Source of the DNA: Mycolicibacterium chubuense NBB4
GTDB lineage: Bacteria > Actinomycetota > Actinomycetes > Mycobacteriales > Mycobacteriaceae
Length of the DNA stretch: 64,000 bases
Reading direction: 5' to 3'
NCBI RefSeq assembly: GCF_000266905.1
Contig: NC_018027.1
Span: 4,402,001 to 4,466,000 of the forward strand
This document shows positions 1-11,471 of the stretch, one piece after another. The translations under genes were made by a program, and so were the position numbers. Each line of letters begins with the position of its first letter. Position 1 is the first letter of the stretch. The notes under the pieces are model-generated. The model did not search any database, was not told the DNA's origin, and saw only the letters and a list, made by a program, of their open reading frames with translations.

Positions 1-938
1 GCCGGCAGGATCGCGTCGGGGCGCAGCCCGAACGGCCTGCCCGCGTCGAGCAGATCCTCGACGTCGGCCGGCTCGACGGGTTCGGCACCCGAGAGGGCGA
101 ACCGCAGCGTGGACAGGTCGAACTCGCCGGGCTTGGCCTGCCGGCGCAGCCGCTTGGCCAGCAGCGCATACGCGAAGTTCGGGGCCGCGGTCATCGTGCC
201 CTTGTACTTGTCGATCAGCTTGGCCCACAGCAGGGTGTCGCGCAGGAAGTCCATCGGCGTGACCTTGACCAGCTCGGCGCCGAAGTACATCGGGATGGTC
301 AGGAAGCCCACCATGCCCATGTCGTGGAAGCAGGGCAGCCAGCTCACCATGACGTCGGTGTCGACGTCGTACTCGGCGCCGAGGAACATCGCCTCGGCGT
401 TTGAGTGGATGTTGCGGTGGGTGATCTGGACCGCTTTGGGGGATCCGGTGGACCCGCTCGTCAACTGCATCAGCGCGAGGTCGTCCTCGCCCACCTCGAT
501 CGGATCGATCGGCTCGGACGCCAGCAGGTCGCCGACGGTGAGCACCGTGATGCCCTTCTCCTCGAGCACCGGAGCGGCGACCAGGAACGGCTCGGAGACG
601 ATGACGGCCTTCGCCTCGATCATCCCGATGACGTTCATCGTGTCTTCGGCCCACATGGCCAGGTCGGTGCGCGGGGTCGGCTGGTGCAGCATGGTCAGGC
701 TCGCGCCGCGCATCCACAGACCCTGGGCGGTGGGAGCGATCTCGACGGGGAAACCGGCCAGGACGCCGACGGCGTCGCCGAGTCCCACACCCGCCTCGGC
801 GAGCCCACCGGCGATGCGCCTGGCCCGCTCGTGGACCTCGCCCCAGGTGTGCCGGACCGGCTCGTGCGGTTCGCCGGTGACCATCCCCCGATCGGTGCTG
901 CGGGCATTGCTGTACATCTTCTCGGTGAATCTGCTCAC
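1..938 (-). CDS. Acyl-CoA synthetase / fatty-acyl-AMP ligase, 3' part outside window
   Basis: Adenylate-forming enzyme that activates a carboxylic acid with ATP. About 312 N-terminal residues are present. They include the AMP-binding signature [10 protein letters not shown] and the downstream segment [13 protein letters not shown] typical of FadD/FAAL enzymes. The GTG start has a GAGGAGG ribosome site (941-950) at good spacing. Synteny with ispE matches the M. tuberculosis gene Rv1013, named pks16 although it is not a polyketide synthase. Whether it makes acyl-CoA or only acyl-AMP cannot be decided without the C-terminal part, which is cut by the window edge. Confidence 0.85.
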   Translation of the reverse strand, partial: MSRFTEKMYSNARSTDRGMVTGEPHEPVRHTWGEVHERARRIAGGLAEAGVGLGDAVGVLAGFPVEIAPTAQGLWMRGASLTMLHQPTPRTDLAMWAEDTMNVIGMIEAKAVIVSEPFLVAAPVLEEKGITVLTVGDLLASEPIDPIEVGEDDLALMQLTSGSTGSPKAVQITHRNIHSNAEAMFLGAEYDVDTDVMVSWLPCFHDMGMVGFLTIPMYFGAELVKVTPMDFLRDTLLWAKLIDKYKGTMTAAPNFAYALLAKRLRRQAKPGEFDLSTLRFALSGAEPVEPADVEDLLDAGRPFGLRPDAILP

Positions 939-1261
939 GACGACCTCCTCGCCGACATCTGCCCCGGTGCACATGCCCGTTTGCCATGTTCCGCCTGTTG
1001 AGCGGCCTTTTGAAGGAGGCGCGCACACAAAAGGGGAGCGGTTGTGTCTCGAATCGGTGATGTCGCGTAGGCGCGATCGGAACCCGAGCCGAACCCGGTG
1101 CCGCGTCCAACGAACCGCCCGCCGGGGTAGCCGGAGGGGGAACTGACCGCGTCCACTGCTCGACCGCTAGCTCTCACCGCCGATCATCTTAAGCAACTCT
1201 TAAGTAGCTGCCAAACTCGGGCGGGGATTGAGGCGTGCATCACATCTGTTGACCCGCCGGG
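939..1261. other. Gene-free spacer between ispE and the acyl ligase
   Basis: About 320 bp between two minus-strand genes. Short open frames here lack family resemblance and a convincing ribosome site. I see no strong hairpin or inverted repeat. It presumably holds the promoter of the downstream ligase gene. Confidence 0.4.
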
Positions 1262-2230
1262 TCAGCCGGCGGTCGAGGGGCTCGGGACGACGCGAGCGCC
1301 CTGGACCGGGCCGCTGGCCACCCGCACGGTCCGGCACACGCCCGCGCCGGCCAGCTCCGTGCCGATGTCGACGGCCGCGCCCGCCGAGGCGCACAGGAAC
1401 GCACATGTCGGACCCGAACCGGACACGATGCCGGCCAGCGCGCCGGCCTCCACGCCGGCGCGCAGGGTCCGGCGCAGCGACGAGTCGAGGCTCAGGGCGG
1501 CGGGTTGCAGATCGTTGCCGAGCAGAGGCGCCAGCTGAGCCGGATCGCCCGAGGCGAGCGCGGCCAGGAGCGGCTCGGGGCTCTCCAGCCGTGGCGGCAG
1601 CGTGCGGTCGCCGGAGGCACGCAGCCGGTCGATCTCGGCGAACACCCTCCTGGTGGACAGTTCGCCCCGGGAGAATGCCAGCACCCAGTGGAAGGTGTTG
1701 CGGGCGAGGACGGTCGCGAGCTCCTCGCCCCGCCCGGTGCCCAGCGCCGTGCCGCCGTGCAGCGCGAACGGCACGTCGCTGCCGAGCTCGGCGGCCAGCG
1801 CGTGCAGATCCCTGCGCGGCACCCCGAGTTCCCACAGCGTGTTCATGGCCACCAGCACCGCGGCGGCGTCGGCGCTGCCGCCCGCCATTCCCCCGGCCAC
1901 CGGGATCGTCTTGTCGATCGAGATCGCGACGTCGGGAGCCCGGCCCACGTGCTCGGCCATCAGCTCGGCGGCCCGCCACGCGAGGTTGCGTTCGTCGGTG
2001 GGCACCGAGTCGGCCCCCTCCCCCGACACCTCCACCGTCAGCATGTCGGACGTACGGACGGTCACCTCGTCGAGCAGGGACACGGCGTGGAAGACGGTGG
2101 TCAGTTCGTGATAGCCGTCGTCGCGCCGATCCCCCACGTCCAGATAGAGGTTGACTTTGCCGGGCACCCGGACGGTGACCGACCCGGTGGGAACCCACTC
2201 GGTTGCCGTATTGCCGTCACGCGGAGACAC
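1262..2230 (-). CDS. ispE: 4-diphosphocytidyl-2-C-methyl-D-erythritol kinase (IspE)
   Basis: GHMP kinase of the MEP isoprenoid pathway. It phosphorylates CDP-methylerythritol at the 2-hydroxyl with ATP. The 322-residue protein carries [14 protein letters not shown] at the N-terminus, the glycine-rich ATP loop [16 protein letters not shown], and the C-terminal GHMP motif [12 protein letters not shown]. The GTG start at 2230 (VSPRDGN...) is chosen because it gives the usual short leader before the conserved [13 protein letters not shown]; the frame stays open upstream but without family similarity. It is last in the tatD-rpfB-ksgA-ispE string, after a 355-bp gap. Confidence 0.95.
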   Translation of the reverse strand: MSPRDGNTATEWVPTGSVTVRVPGKVNLYLDVGDRRDDGYHELTTVFHAVSLLDEVTVRTSDMLTVEVSGEGADSVPTDERNLAWRAAELMAEHVGRAPDVAISIDKTIPVAGGMAGGSADAAAVLVAMNTLWELGVPRRDLHALAAELGSDVPFALHGGTALGTGRGEELATVLARNTFHWVLAFSRGELSTRRVFAEIDRLRASGDRTLPPRLESPEPLLAALASGDPAQLAPLLGNDLQPAALSLDSSLRRTLRAGVEAGALAGIVSGSGPTCAFLCASAGAAVDIGTELAGAGVCRTVRVASGPVQGARVVPSPSTAG

Positions 2231-2585
2231 GGCACGACAGTAGCGCCGCGCCGAGGACAGGGTGAACCCCCGTCGTGTCGCGGGTTTGCGCGCCGAACGT
2301 ACCGCCGGGCCGCAGCGCAGCGCTCCGGGGTGTCGTCGAGGGAGTCGCCGACGGTCGGGACTCATCGTCGGCGGGGCGGCCCTGCGGCGGCGCTTCACCG
2401 GTTCGGTATCGAATCAGCCTGCCGCACTTGGTCATACACCGACGCTCGGCTTCACTCGCCACAGGGAGAAGGGCCGCGAGGCGTCGAAGGGTCAACGCCC
2501 CTGTCGCAGAGACGATTTCCGACCGCAACGCCGGCGTACCGGTCGAATTAGCTGTGCCGCAACGCAGCCCGGGTGACGGAGTCGC
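2231..2585. other. Gene-free spacer between ksgA and ispE
   Basis: A 355-bp gap inside an otherwise tight co-directional gene string. A 103-codon minus-strand frame (2217-2528) has no recognisable family, low-complexity Arg/Pro composition and no good ribosome site, so I do not call it. The length suggests ispE has its own promoter here. Confidence 0.4.
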
Positions 2586-4675
<2,090 letters not shown>

Positions 4676-4714
4676 TTAGCGCACCAGGGTGGGAGCGGGT
4701 GACCATGGTGTGTT

Positions 4715-4735
4715 GATCACAAGACGGTAACGAAA
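4715..4735. promoter_or_regulatory. Possible MtrA-type site upstream of rpfB
   Basis: GATCACAAG (4715-4723) is followed by GTAACGAAA (4727-4735), resembling the GTCACAgcg-like repeats reported for the response regulator MtrA. M. tuberculosis rpfB is reported to be MtrA-controlled. Spacing is 12 bp instead of 9 and the match is partial, so this is tentative. Confidence 0.3.
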
Positions 4736-4739
4736 AGGT

Positions 4740-5591
4740 CTAGGACCAGCAACCCGCCAGACCGTACATCCGCACCGCCGTCGCGGAGCTCTCTTCGGCG
4801 ATCGCCTCCGCGGGCCGGCCGACGACGTCGGCCAACGCTCGAACAGTGTAGGGCAGACAGTAGGGCTCGTTCGGCGCCCCGCGGTACGGGTGCGGGGTCA
4901 GAAACGGGGCGTCGGTCTCGACCAGCAGCTGCTCAGCGGGGATCAGCCGGGCGGCTTCGCGCAGCGCACGGGCGTTTTTGAAGCTCACCGTCCCGGACAG
5001 ACTGAGCACCCAGCCGGCGTCGACGCAAGTCCGTGCCATCGAGGCGTCCGAGGAAAAACAGTGGAAGATCACATTCTCCGGCGCTCCCTCGGCGCGCAGG
5101 ACGTCGAGCACGTCGGCGTCGGCGTCGCGATTGTGGATCATCAGCGGCTTGCCGGTCCGCTTCGCCAGGTCGATGTGCCACGCGAACGCCTCCCGCTGGC
5201 GAGCCGGGTCGGCACAGCCCTCCAAGCGGCCGGGCCAGTACAGGTCCAACCCGGTCTCCCCGATCGCGACCACCCGCGGATGCTCGGCGAGCCGCTCGAT
5301 CTCCGCACGCGCCTCACCGGTCAGCGCGTCCGCGCGGGTGGGGTGCAGCGCCACCGCGGCATAGACCCGGTCGTCCCAGCCGGCCGCGTCGACGGCCCAG
5401 CGTGCGGAGTCGAGGTCGTCGGCGATGGTGACCACCGCGCGCACCCCCACCCCCTCGGCGCGGTCGAGGATCACGCGGACGTCGTCGGCGTCGTCGGCCC
5501 CGCACGCGTCGAGATGGGTGTGAGCATCGATCAGCGGGGAGAGCGGCTCCGGAAGGGGCGGCGGCTCGCGCCGCTGTGCAGAAGAGCTCAC
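4740..5591 (-). CDS. tatD: TatD-family metal-dependent hydrolase/DNase
   Basis: TIM-barrel metallohydrolase; E. coli homologues act as 3'-5' exonucleases. The 283-residue frame has the metal-binding DAHTHLD motif near the N-terminus, GETGLDLYW, the HNRDAD and HCFSSD motifs and the late acidic motif VETDAPFLTPHPYRG. I use GTG at 5591 (VSSSAQRRE...); an alternative GTG lies at 5600. Neither has a clear ribosome site, so leaderless translation is possible. The gene diverges from metG, whose ATG is only 25 bp away. Confidence 0.9.
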   Translation of the reverse strand: MSSSAQRREPPPLPEPLSPLIDAHTHLDACGADDADDVRVILDRAEGVGVRAVVTIADDLDSARWAVDAAGWDDRVYAAVALHPTRADALTGEARAEIERLAEHPRVVAIGETGLDLYWPGRLEGCADPARQREAFAWHIDLAKRTGKPLMIHNRDADADVLDVLRAEGAPENVIFHCFSSDASMARTCVDAGWVLSLSGTVSFKNARALREAARLIPAEQLLVETDAPFLTPHPYRGAPNEPYCLPYTVRALADVVGRPAEAIAEESSATAVRMYGLAGCWS

Positions 5592-5616
5592 GGCCCACAC
5601 TTTAGGGTGAGGTCAA

Positions 5617-7152
5617 ATGAGCGAGCCCTACTACATCACGACGGCCATCGCCTATCCCAACGGCGACCCGCACGTCGGACACGCATACGAATACATCGCC
5701 ACCGATGCGATCGCGCGGTTCAAGCGGCTGGACGGCTTCGACGTCCGCTTCCTGACCGGCACCGACGTGCACGGCCTCAAGATGGCCGAGACGGCGGCCA
5801 AGGAGGGCATCCCGACCGCCGAGCTGGCGCGGCGCAACTCCGATGTGTTCCAGCGACTGCAGGAGAAGCTCAACATCTCCTTCGACCGCTTCATCCGCAC
5901 CAGCGACGCCGACCACTACGAGGCGTCCAAGGCGATCTGGACCCGCATGGTCGACGCCGGCGACGTCTACCTCGACGCGTACTCGGGCTGGTACTCGGTC
6001 CGCGACGAGCGGTTCTTCGCCGAGAACGAGACCACGGTCGCCGAGGACGGCGTCCGGGTGTCGATCGAGACCGGCACCCCGGTGACGTGGACCGAGGAGC
6101 AGACGTATTTCTTCCGGCTCTCGGCGTACGCCGACCGGCTGCTCGCCCACTACGCCGAACACCCGGAGTTCATCGAACCCGAGGTGCGGCGCAACGAGGT
6201 CGTCAGCTTCGTCTCCGGCGGCCTGCGCGACCTGTCGATCTCGCGGACGACGTTCGACTGGGGCGTGCCGGTGCCCGGCCATCCCGACCACGTCATGTAC
6301 GTGTGGGTCGATGCGCTGACCAACTACCTGACCGGCGTCGGCTATCCCGACACCGAGTCCGAGGTGTTCCGCCGGTACTGGCCCGCCGACCTGCACATGA
6401 TCGGCAAGGACATCATCCGGTTCCACACGGTGTACTGGCCGGCGTTTCTGATGTCGGCCGGCATCGAGTTGCCGAAGAAGGTCTTCGCGCACGGCTTCCT
6501 GTTCAACCGCGGCGAGAAGATGAGCAAGTCGGTCGGCAACGTCGTCGACCCCAACGACCTCGTCGACACGTTCGGGCTGGACCAGGTGCGCTACTTCCTG
6601 CTGCGCGAGGTGCCGTTCGGCCAGGACGGGAGTTACAGCGAAGACGGCATCATCGCCCGGGTCAACGCCGACCTCGCCAACGAGTTCGGCAACCTGGCGC
6701 AGCGGTCCCTGTCGATGGTCGCCAAGAATCTCGACGGCGTGGTGCCCGCACCGGGTGATCTCACCGTCGAGGACACCGAGTTGCTCGCCGCCGCCGACGC
6801 ACTGCTGGACCGGGTGCGCGGCCACTACGCGGCGACGGCCATGCACCTGGCGTTGGAGGCGATCTGGTCGGTGCTGGGTGCGGCCAACCGCTACTTCTCG
6901 GCGCAGGAACCGTGGGTGCTGCGCAAGACCGATCCGGAGCGGTTCGGCACGGTGCTCTACACGACGCTGGAGGTGGTGCGCATCGCCGCGCTGCTCTGCC
7001 AGCCGGTCATGCCGGAGTCGTCGGCCAAGCTGCTCGACCTGCTCGGCCAGCCCGGCGACCGGCGCGATCTCACGGCCGTGGCCGCGCGCCTGACGCCCGG
7101 GATCACGCTGCCCGCGCCGTCGGGCGTCTTCCCGCGGTACCAGGCGGACTGA
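5617..7152 (+). CDS. metG: Methionyl-tRNA synthetase
   Basis: Class I aminoacyl-tRNA synthetase that charges tRNA-Met. The 511 residues include the HIGH-type motif PHVGH in [14 protein letters not shown] and KMSKS at 301-305. There is no C-terminal tRNA-binding extension, as in other mycobacteria. An AGGGTGAGG ribosome site sits directly before the ATG. Divergent from tatD. Confidence 0.97.
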   Translation: MSEPYYITTAIAYPNGDPHVGHAYEYIATDAIARFKRLDGFDVRFLTGTDVHGLKMAETAAKEGIPTAELARRNSDVFQRLQEKLNISFDRFIRTSDADHYEASKAIWTRMVDAGDVYLDAYSGWYSVRDERFFAENETTVAEDGVRVSIETGTPVTWTEEQTYFFRLSAYADRLLAHYAEHPEFIEPEVRRNEVVSFVSGGLRDLSISRTTFDWGVPVPGHPDHVMYVWVDALTNYLTGVGYPDTESEVFRRYWPADLHMIGKDIIRFHTVYWPAFLMSAGIELPKKVFAHGFLFNRGEKMSKSVGNVVDPNDLVDTFGLDQVRYFLLREVPFGQDGSYSEDGIIARVNADLANEFGNLAQRSLSMVAKNLDGVVPAPGDLTVEDTELLAAADALLDRVRGHYAATAMHLALEAIWSVLGAANRYFSAQEPWVLRKTDPERFGTVLYTTLEVVRIAALLCQPVMPESSAKLLDLLGQPGDRRDLTAVAARLTPGITLPAPSGVFPRYQAD

Positions 7153-7164
7153 CAAGGTCTCGAG

Positions 7165-7210
7165 TGTGACATGCATCACCACGTGTCACACTGCGGCGGT
7201 CACCGGTGTC
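7165..7210 (+). promoter_or_regulatory. ECF41-type sigma promoter and inverted repeat
   Basis: TGTCACA (7184-7190), a 16-base spacer, then TGTC (7207-7210). As I recall, the published ECF41 promoter is TGTCACA, about 16 bases, then CGTC. The -35 element is also the right arm of a perfect 7-bp inverted repeat, TGTGACA (7165-7171) and TGTCACA (7184-7190). It stands about 52 bp before the oxidoreductase start at 7262, the expected place for ECF41 autoregulation. Confidence 0.6.
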
Positions 7211-7261
7211 TTGAGGTCAGCGCGACTCAACGCGGAGTCGACGACCTCGAAGGAGATGAAG

Positions 7262-8455
7262 ATGACCCCGAACCACTCCACGGTCCTGGTGATCGGCGGC
7301 GGATACGCCGGCGTGATGGCGGCCAACCGGCTCAAGACGCGGAACGACCTGACGGTGAAGCTGATCAACCCCCGGCCGGAGTTCGTGGAGCGAATCCGCC
7401 TGCACCAGTTGGCCGTTGCCGACGAGTCCACCAGCCGGGTGGCCCTCGCCGACTACGGCACCGTACTGAACGCCGGCGTGCAACTGGTCGTCGACAGCGT
7501 CGAGCGCATCGACGCCGCCGCCCACCGGGTCACGCTCGCCTCGGGCGCCACCCTGGACTACGACTACCTCGTCTATGCCGTCGGCAGTACGGGCGCGGTG
7601 CCGGACGCGGTGCCCGGGGCGGCTGAATTCGCTTATCCGCTCAGCGAATTCGAGCAGGCGACGCGGCTGCGCGAGCGACTGGCGGACCTGGCGGCGCCGG
7701 CCCCGATCGTCGTGGTCGGCGCCGGGCTGACCGGGATCGAGGCCGCATCGGAGTTCGCCGGCGCCGGCCGTCACGTGACGCTGGTGAGCAGGGTGATCGG
7801 TCCATCGCTGAGCCGGGCCGGCCGTCGGTCGGTGCTCAGGCAACTGGCCAAAGTCGGGGTGACCCTGGTCGACGGCGATGCCGCGACGGTGACCGCGGTC
7901 GGCCCCGACCACGTCGTGCTGGCCGACGGTCGCCGCCTGCTGAGCGCCGTGACGGTGTGGACGGCGGGCTTCGGCGTGCCCGGACTCGCCGCCGCGAGCG
8001 GTCTGACGACCGACGACATGGGCCGGCTCGTGACCGACGAGACCTTCACGAGCGTCGACGACGACCGCATCGCGGCGGCAGGCGATTCCGCCTCGCCGTC
8101 GCGGGTGCCGTACCGGATGAGCTGCCAGGCGAGCCTGCCGATGGGTGCGCTCGCGGCCGACACGGTGCTGGCCCGCATGGCCGGCGAGACGGCCGCGGCG
8201 GTGTCGGTGCCGATGTCCGCGCAGTGCATCAGCATCGGCCGGCGCGGTGGGACGCTGCAGTTCCAGCGCAGGGACGACAGCCCGACGGGCATCCACATCG
8301 GCGGCCGCGCCGGTGCGCTGATCAAGGAGCAGGTCTGCCGCTTCACGCTCAAATGGCTGAGCGGCGAAGCGGCCGAGCCGGGGTCCTACAAGTCCCTGAA
8401 GGGTCCTGACCGCTCAGCGCTGGCGGCGACGCCCTCGGCGGTGCCGGTCCGATGA
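7262..8455 (+). CDS. FAD-dependent pyridine nucleotide oxidoreductase linked to an ECF41 sigma factor
   Basis: The 397-residue flavoprotein resembles NDH-2/AIF-type disulfide-independent oxidoreductases. It has an N-terminal FAD Rossmann loop VLVIGGGYAGVMAA, a second dinucleotide loop VVVGAGLTGIEAASE (about 155-170), the ATG-type motif VWTAGFGVPG and the late FAD motif IAAAGDSA. The usual CxxC redox pair is not visible. Start 7262 is preferred over ATG 7256 because AGGAG (7251-7255) is then well spaced. The stop overlaps the sigma factor start (ATGA), as is typical of the oxidoreductase partners of ECF41 factors. Electron acceptor and substrate are unknown. Confidence 0.85.
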   Translation: MTPNHSTVLVIGGGYAGVMAANRLKTRNDLTVKLINPRPEFVERIRLHQLAVADESTSRVALADYGTVLNAGVQLVVDSVERIDAAAHRVTLASGATLDYDYLVYAVGSTGAVPDAVPGAAEFAYPLSEFEQATRLRERLADLAAPAPIVVVGAGLTGIEAASEFAGAGRHVTLVSRVIGPSLSRAGRRSVLRQLAKVGVTLVDGDAATVTAVGPDHVVLADGRRLLSAVTVWTAGFGVPGLAAASGLTTDDMGRLVTDETFTSVDDDRIAAAGDSASPSRVPYRMSCQASLPMGALAADTVLARMAGETAAAVSVPMSAQCISIGRRGGTLQFQRRDDSPTGIHIGGRAGALIKEQVCRFTLKWLSGEAAEPGSYKSLKGPDRSALAATPSAVPVR

Positions 8456-9372
8456 TCGGGTCGCCGGGTGACGTGGGGGTACCTTCCGCTCGCGGGGGAC
8501 ACGCCGAGCGGTTCACCCACCTGCGGCCGCTGCTGTTCACGATCGCCTACGAGATCCTGGGCAGCACAACCGAATCCGATGACGTGCTGCAGGACAGCTA
8601 TCTGCGCTGGGCCGAGGTGGACCTCACCACGGTGGCCGACACGAAGGCCTACCTCGCCCAGCTCGTCACCCGGCAGTCGCTCAACGCGCTTCGCGCGCAG
8701 TCGCGGCGGCGCGAGGAGTACGTGGGTCCCTGGCTGCCGGAACCGCTGCTCACCGAGCCTGATCCCGCCGCCGACGTGGTGCTGGCCGAGTCGGTGTCGA
8801 TGGCCATGCTGGTGGTGCTCGAGACGCTGAGTCCGGACGAGCGCGCGGTGTTCGTGCTGCGCGAGGTGTTCGGGTTCGGGCACGACGAGATCGCCGCGAC
8901 GATCGGCAAGTCACCGGCTGCGGTGCGTCAGATGGCGCACCGCGCAAGGGAACACGTGCAGTCGCGGCGCAAGCGGTTCGAGCCCGTCGACCCCGCGGTG
9001 TCCACGGAGATCACGTTGAGGTTCTTCACCGCGGCCGCAACCGGCGACCTCGACGGTCTGATGGAGATGCTGGCGCCCGACGTGGTGTGGACCGCCGACA
9101 GCGACGGTCGGGTCAGCGCGGCGCGCAGGCCCGTCGCGGGTGCCGAGAAGGTCGCGCGACTGGTCCTCGGCCTGGTGCGGCTCGGGGGCGAGGGGGGCAG
9201 GGTCGAGCCGGCGATCTACAACAGCGCGCCCGCGCTCGTGCTCTACCTCGGGGACAACCTCGAGGGAGTGATCACCGTCGAGGTACTCGACGGCAAGATC
9301 ACCAACTTCTACGCGATGCGGAATCCGGAGAAGCTGGCGACCGTCACCGTGCCCCGGCGGATCGGCCGGTAG
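8452..9372 (+). CDS. ECF41-family RNA polymerase sigma factor with fused SnoaL-like domain
   Basis: The 306-residue sigma factor has region 2 (about 20-85), region 4 (about 115-170, with FGFGHDEIAATIGKSPAAVRQ) and a C-terminal SnoaL-like domain (about 185-300). ECF41 hallmarks are visible: WLPEP at 94-98 and NPEKL at 291-295, matching the family's NPDKL. In studied ECF41 proteins the C-terminal domain sets activity in place of a separate anti-sigma factor. The gene is coupled to the preceding oxidoreductase by ATGA, and a matching promoter precedes that gene. The inducing signal is unknown. Confidence 0.88.
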   Translation: MIGSPGDVGVPSARGGHAERFTHLRPLLFTIAYEILGSTTESDDVLQDSYLRWAEVDLTTVADTKAYLAQLVTRQSLNALRAQSRRREEYVGPWLPEPLLTEPDPAADVVLAESVSMAMLVVLETLSPDERAVFVLREVFGFGHDEIAATIGKSPAAVRQMAHRAREHVQSRRKRFEPVDPAVSTEITLRFFTAAATGDLDGLMEMLAPDVVWTADSDGRVSAARRPVAGAEKVARLVLGLVRLGGEGGRVEPAIYNSAPALVLYLGDNLEGVITVEVLDGKITNFYAMRNPEKLATVTVPRRIGR

Positions 9373-9396
9373 CCCGTCATCTGACAGGCTGACCGG

Positions 9397-10641
9397 GTGC
9401 GTATCGACCGACTCGGCCGCCTGGGCGACGCCCCGGCGGTGTTGCGCGCGCTCGCCGCGGCGACATCGCGGCTCGGCCTGGCGCCGCCCTCGGCGCTGAT
9501 CGGTGAGTGGTTCGGCTCGCGCGCCGTCATCGCACCGTCGGTGCCGATCCGTCCCGTCGACCCGCGGCAGGCGTTCGACGCCCCGGTCGGCGACCGCTCA
9601 GGCGCCGTCGGCGGCGGCTGGTTCGGCTACCTCTCCTACCCCGACAGGGCCGCCGATGGACGGGGCCCGCGGATCCCCGAAGCTGCCGGCGGCTGGTCGG
9701 ACACTGTGCTGCGGTGCGATCGCGACGACACCTGGTGGCACGAAAGTCTCTGCGGCGCTCCGGTTTCCGACTGGGTCATCGAGGCGCTGCAGAGGTCGCC
9801 GGATCCGTGGGAAGCATCCGTGCGCTGGGGGCAGGCCGACCGGGCCGCGCACCGGCGCGGTGTGCGCGCATGCCTGGATGCGATCGCCGCCGGCGAGGTG
9901 TATCAGGCCTGCGTGTGCACGCAGTTCACCGGGACGCTGCACGGACACCCTTGCGACTACTTCGCCGGGGCCGTGGCGCGCACCGCGCCCGCCCGGGCCG
10001 CCTACGTCGCGGGCGACTGGGGTGCGGTGGCGTCGCTGTCGCCCGAACTGTTCCTCCGGCGCTGCGGCGAATCCGTGACGTCGAGCCCCATCAAGGGCAC
10101 GCTGCCGGCCCACGCGGATCCGGCCGGCCTGCGGACGTCGGTCAAAGACGTCGCCGAGAACATCATGATCGTCGACCTGGTCCGTAACGACCTCGGACGG
10201 GTCGCGCGCACGGGGTCGGTGACGGTGCCGGAGCTGCTGGCGATCCGTCCGGCGCCCGGCGTCTGGCATCTGGTGTCGACGGTGGCAGCGGCGGTGCCGG
10301 TCGAGGTGCCGATGGCGACGGTGCTCGATGCGACGTTCCCGCCGGCTTCCGTGACCGGCACACCGAAAGGCAGGGCCCGCGCCCTGCTGACGGAGTGGGA
10401 GCCGGTTCGCCGTGGGATCTACTGCGGCACAGTGGGTTTGGCCTCGCCGGTAGCGGGTGTGGAGCTGAATGTCGCGATCCGCACGGTGGAGTTCTGCAGC
10501 GACGGGACCGCGGTGCTGGGGGTCGGAGGCGGCATCACCGCGGACTCCGACCCGGAGCGCGAGTGGGAGGAGTGCCTGCACAAGGCCGCGCCCATCATCG
10601 GGTACCGGCCTCAGTCGCGGGCGCGCAGCACCGCGTCGTAG
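9397..10641 (+). CDS. pabB: Aminodeoxychorismate synthase component I (PabB)
   Basis: Chorismate-binding enzyme that, with a glutaminase subunit, makes aminodeoxychorismate for folate. The 414 residues show the family's C-terminal motifs SPIKGTLPA, NIMIVDLVRNDLGRVA and PASVTGTPKGRA. GTG start at 9397 lies 24 bp after the sigma factor stop. Its last 31 bases overlap the end of convergent rsmI. Anthranilate synthase component I is the main alternative; synteny with Rv1005c favours PabB. Confidence 0.9.
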   Translation: MRIDRLGRLGDAPAVLRALAAATSRLGLAPPSALIGEWFGSRAVIAPSVPIRPVDPRQAFDAPVGDRSGAVGGGWFGYLSYPDRAADGRGPRIPEAAGGWSDTVLRCDRDDTWWHESLCGAPVSDWVIEALQRSPDPWEASVRWGQADRAAHRRGVRACLDAIAAGEVYQACVCTQFTGTLHGHPCDYFAGAVARTAPARAAYVAGDWGAVASLSPELFLRRCGESVTSSPIKGTLPAHADPAGLRTSVKDVAENIMIVDLVRNDLGRVARTGSVTVPELLAIRPAPGVWHLVSTVAAAVPVEVPMATVLDATFPPASVTGTPKGRARALLTEWEPVRRGIYCGTVGLASPVAGVELNVAIRTVEFCSDGTAVLGVGGGITADSDPEREWEECLHKAAPIIGYRPQSRARSTAS

Positions 10642-11447
10642 AGCTCCCGGCGCGACGGCGCACCGGGATTGGCGGCGACCACCCGCGCGCACGCGTCCTT
10701 GACCCGCATGCCTGACTCGACCAGGCGGTTCACCTCGACCACGAGCAGGTCGGGATCGGCGGTGGGCGTCGCACCCGCGAGCACCACGGTGATCTCGCCC
10801 AGCACGCCGTCGGCCGCCCATTCCGCGAGCTCGCCGAGAGTGCCCCGCACGATCTCCTCGTGGGTCTTGGTCAGCTCGCGGCAGACCACCGCACGGCGCT
10901 CGGACCCCAGCACGTCGACCGCGTCACGCAGACAGTCCGCCAGGCGACGCGGCGACTCGAAGAACACACAGGTGCGCAGTTCGCCGGCGAGGCTCTGCAG
11001 CCACGCCGCGCGCGCCGCGTGCTTGCGCGGCGCGAACCCCTCGAAGCAGAAGCGCTCCGACGGCAGGCCCGCGACCGCCAGCGCCGTGGTCACCGCCGAC
11101 GGTCCGGGCAGGCACTGCACGGTCAACCCGCCCTCGACGCACGCGGTCACCAATCGGTAGCCGGGGTCGCTGATGAGCGGCATGCCGGCGTCGCTGACCA
11201 ACAGCACCGTCGCGCCGCCGCGGATGTCGTCGAGCAGGGCGGGAACGCGCGAGGCCTCGTTCTGGTCGTAGAGGCTCACGATCTTTCCGGTCGGGCGTAT
11301 CTCCAGAGCGTTGGCGAGCGTGCGGACCCTGCGGGTGTCCTCTGCGGCGATCACCTCGGCCTCGGCCAGCGCGCGTTTGAGCCGAGTCGACGCGTCCGAC
11401 GGCTGGCCCAAGGGCGTGGCGCCGATGAGCAGTCGTCCGGCGGTCAT
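10611..11447 (-). CDS. rsmI: 16S rRNA (cytidine-1402-2'-O)-methyltransferase RsmI
   Basis: SAM-dependent enzyme that 2'-O-methylates C1402 in the decoding centre. The 278-residue protein begins MTAGRLLIGATPLGQ and contains AEDTRRVRTL, the SAM-binding loop VLLVSDAGMPLISDPGYRLV, PGPSAVTTALAVAGLP and FFESPRR. The ATG at 11447 matches the family start; the long open frame upstream of it is the shadow of pmt. Starts divergently 24 bp from pmt and converges on pabB with a 31-bp overlap. Confidence 0.95.
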   Translation of the reverse strand: MTAGRLLIGATPLGQPSDASTRLKRALAEAEVIAAEDTRRVRTLANALEIRPTGKIVSLYDQNEASRVPALLDDIRGGATVLLVSDAGMPLISDPGYRLVTACVEGGLTVQCLPGPSAVTTALAVAGLPSERFCFEGFAPRKHAARAAWLQSLAGELRTCVFFESPRRLADCLRDAVDVLGSERRAVVCRELTKTHEEIVRGTLGELAEWAADGVLGEITVVLAGATPTADPDLLVVEVNRLVESGMRVKDACARVVAANPGAPSRRELYDAVLRARD

Positions 11448-11471
11448 GCGTGACAGCCTACGATCGCTTGC

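Noticed and set aside
2217..2528. 103-codon minus-strand frame upstream of ispE
   Set aside because: No family resemblance, no ribosome site, overlaps the ispE start.
5602..7182. Long minus-strand open frame opposite metG
   Set aside because: Arg/His/Gly/Asp-rich translation typical of the antisense of a GC-rich gene; metG on the other strand is certain. The same applies to 43613-45400 opposite the AtuA-like gene.
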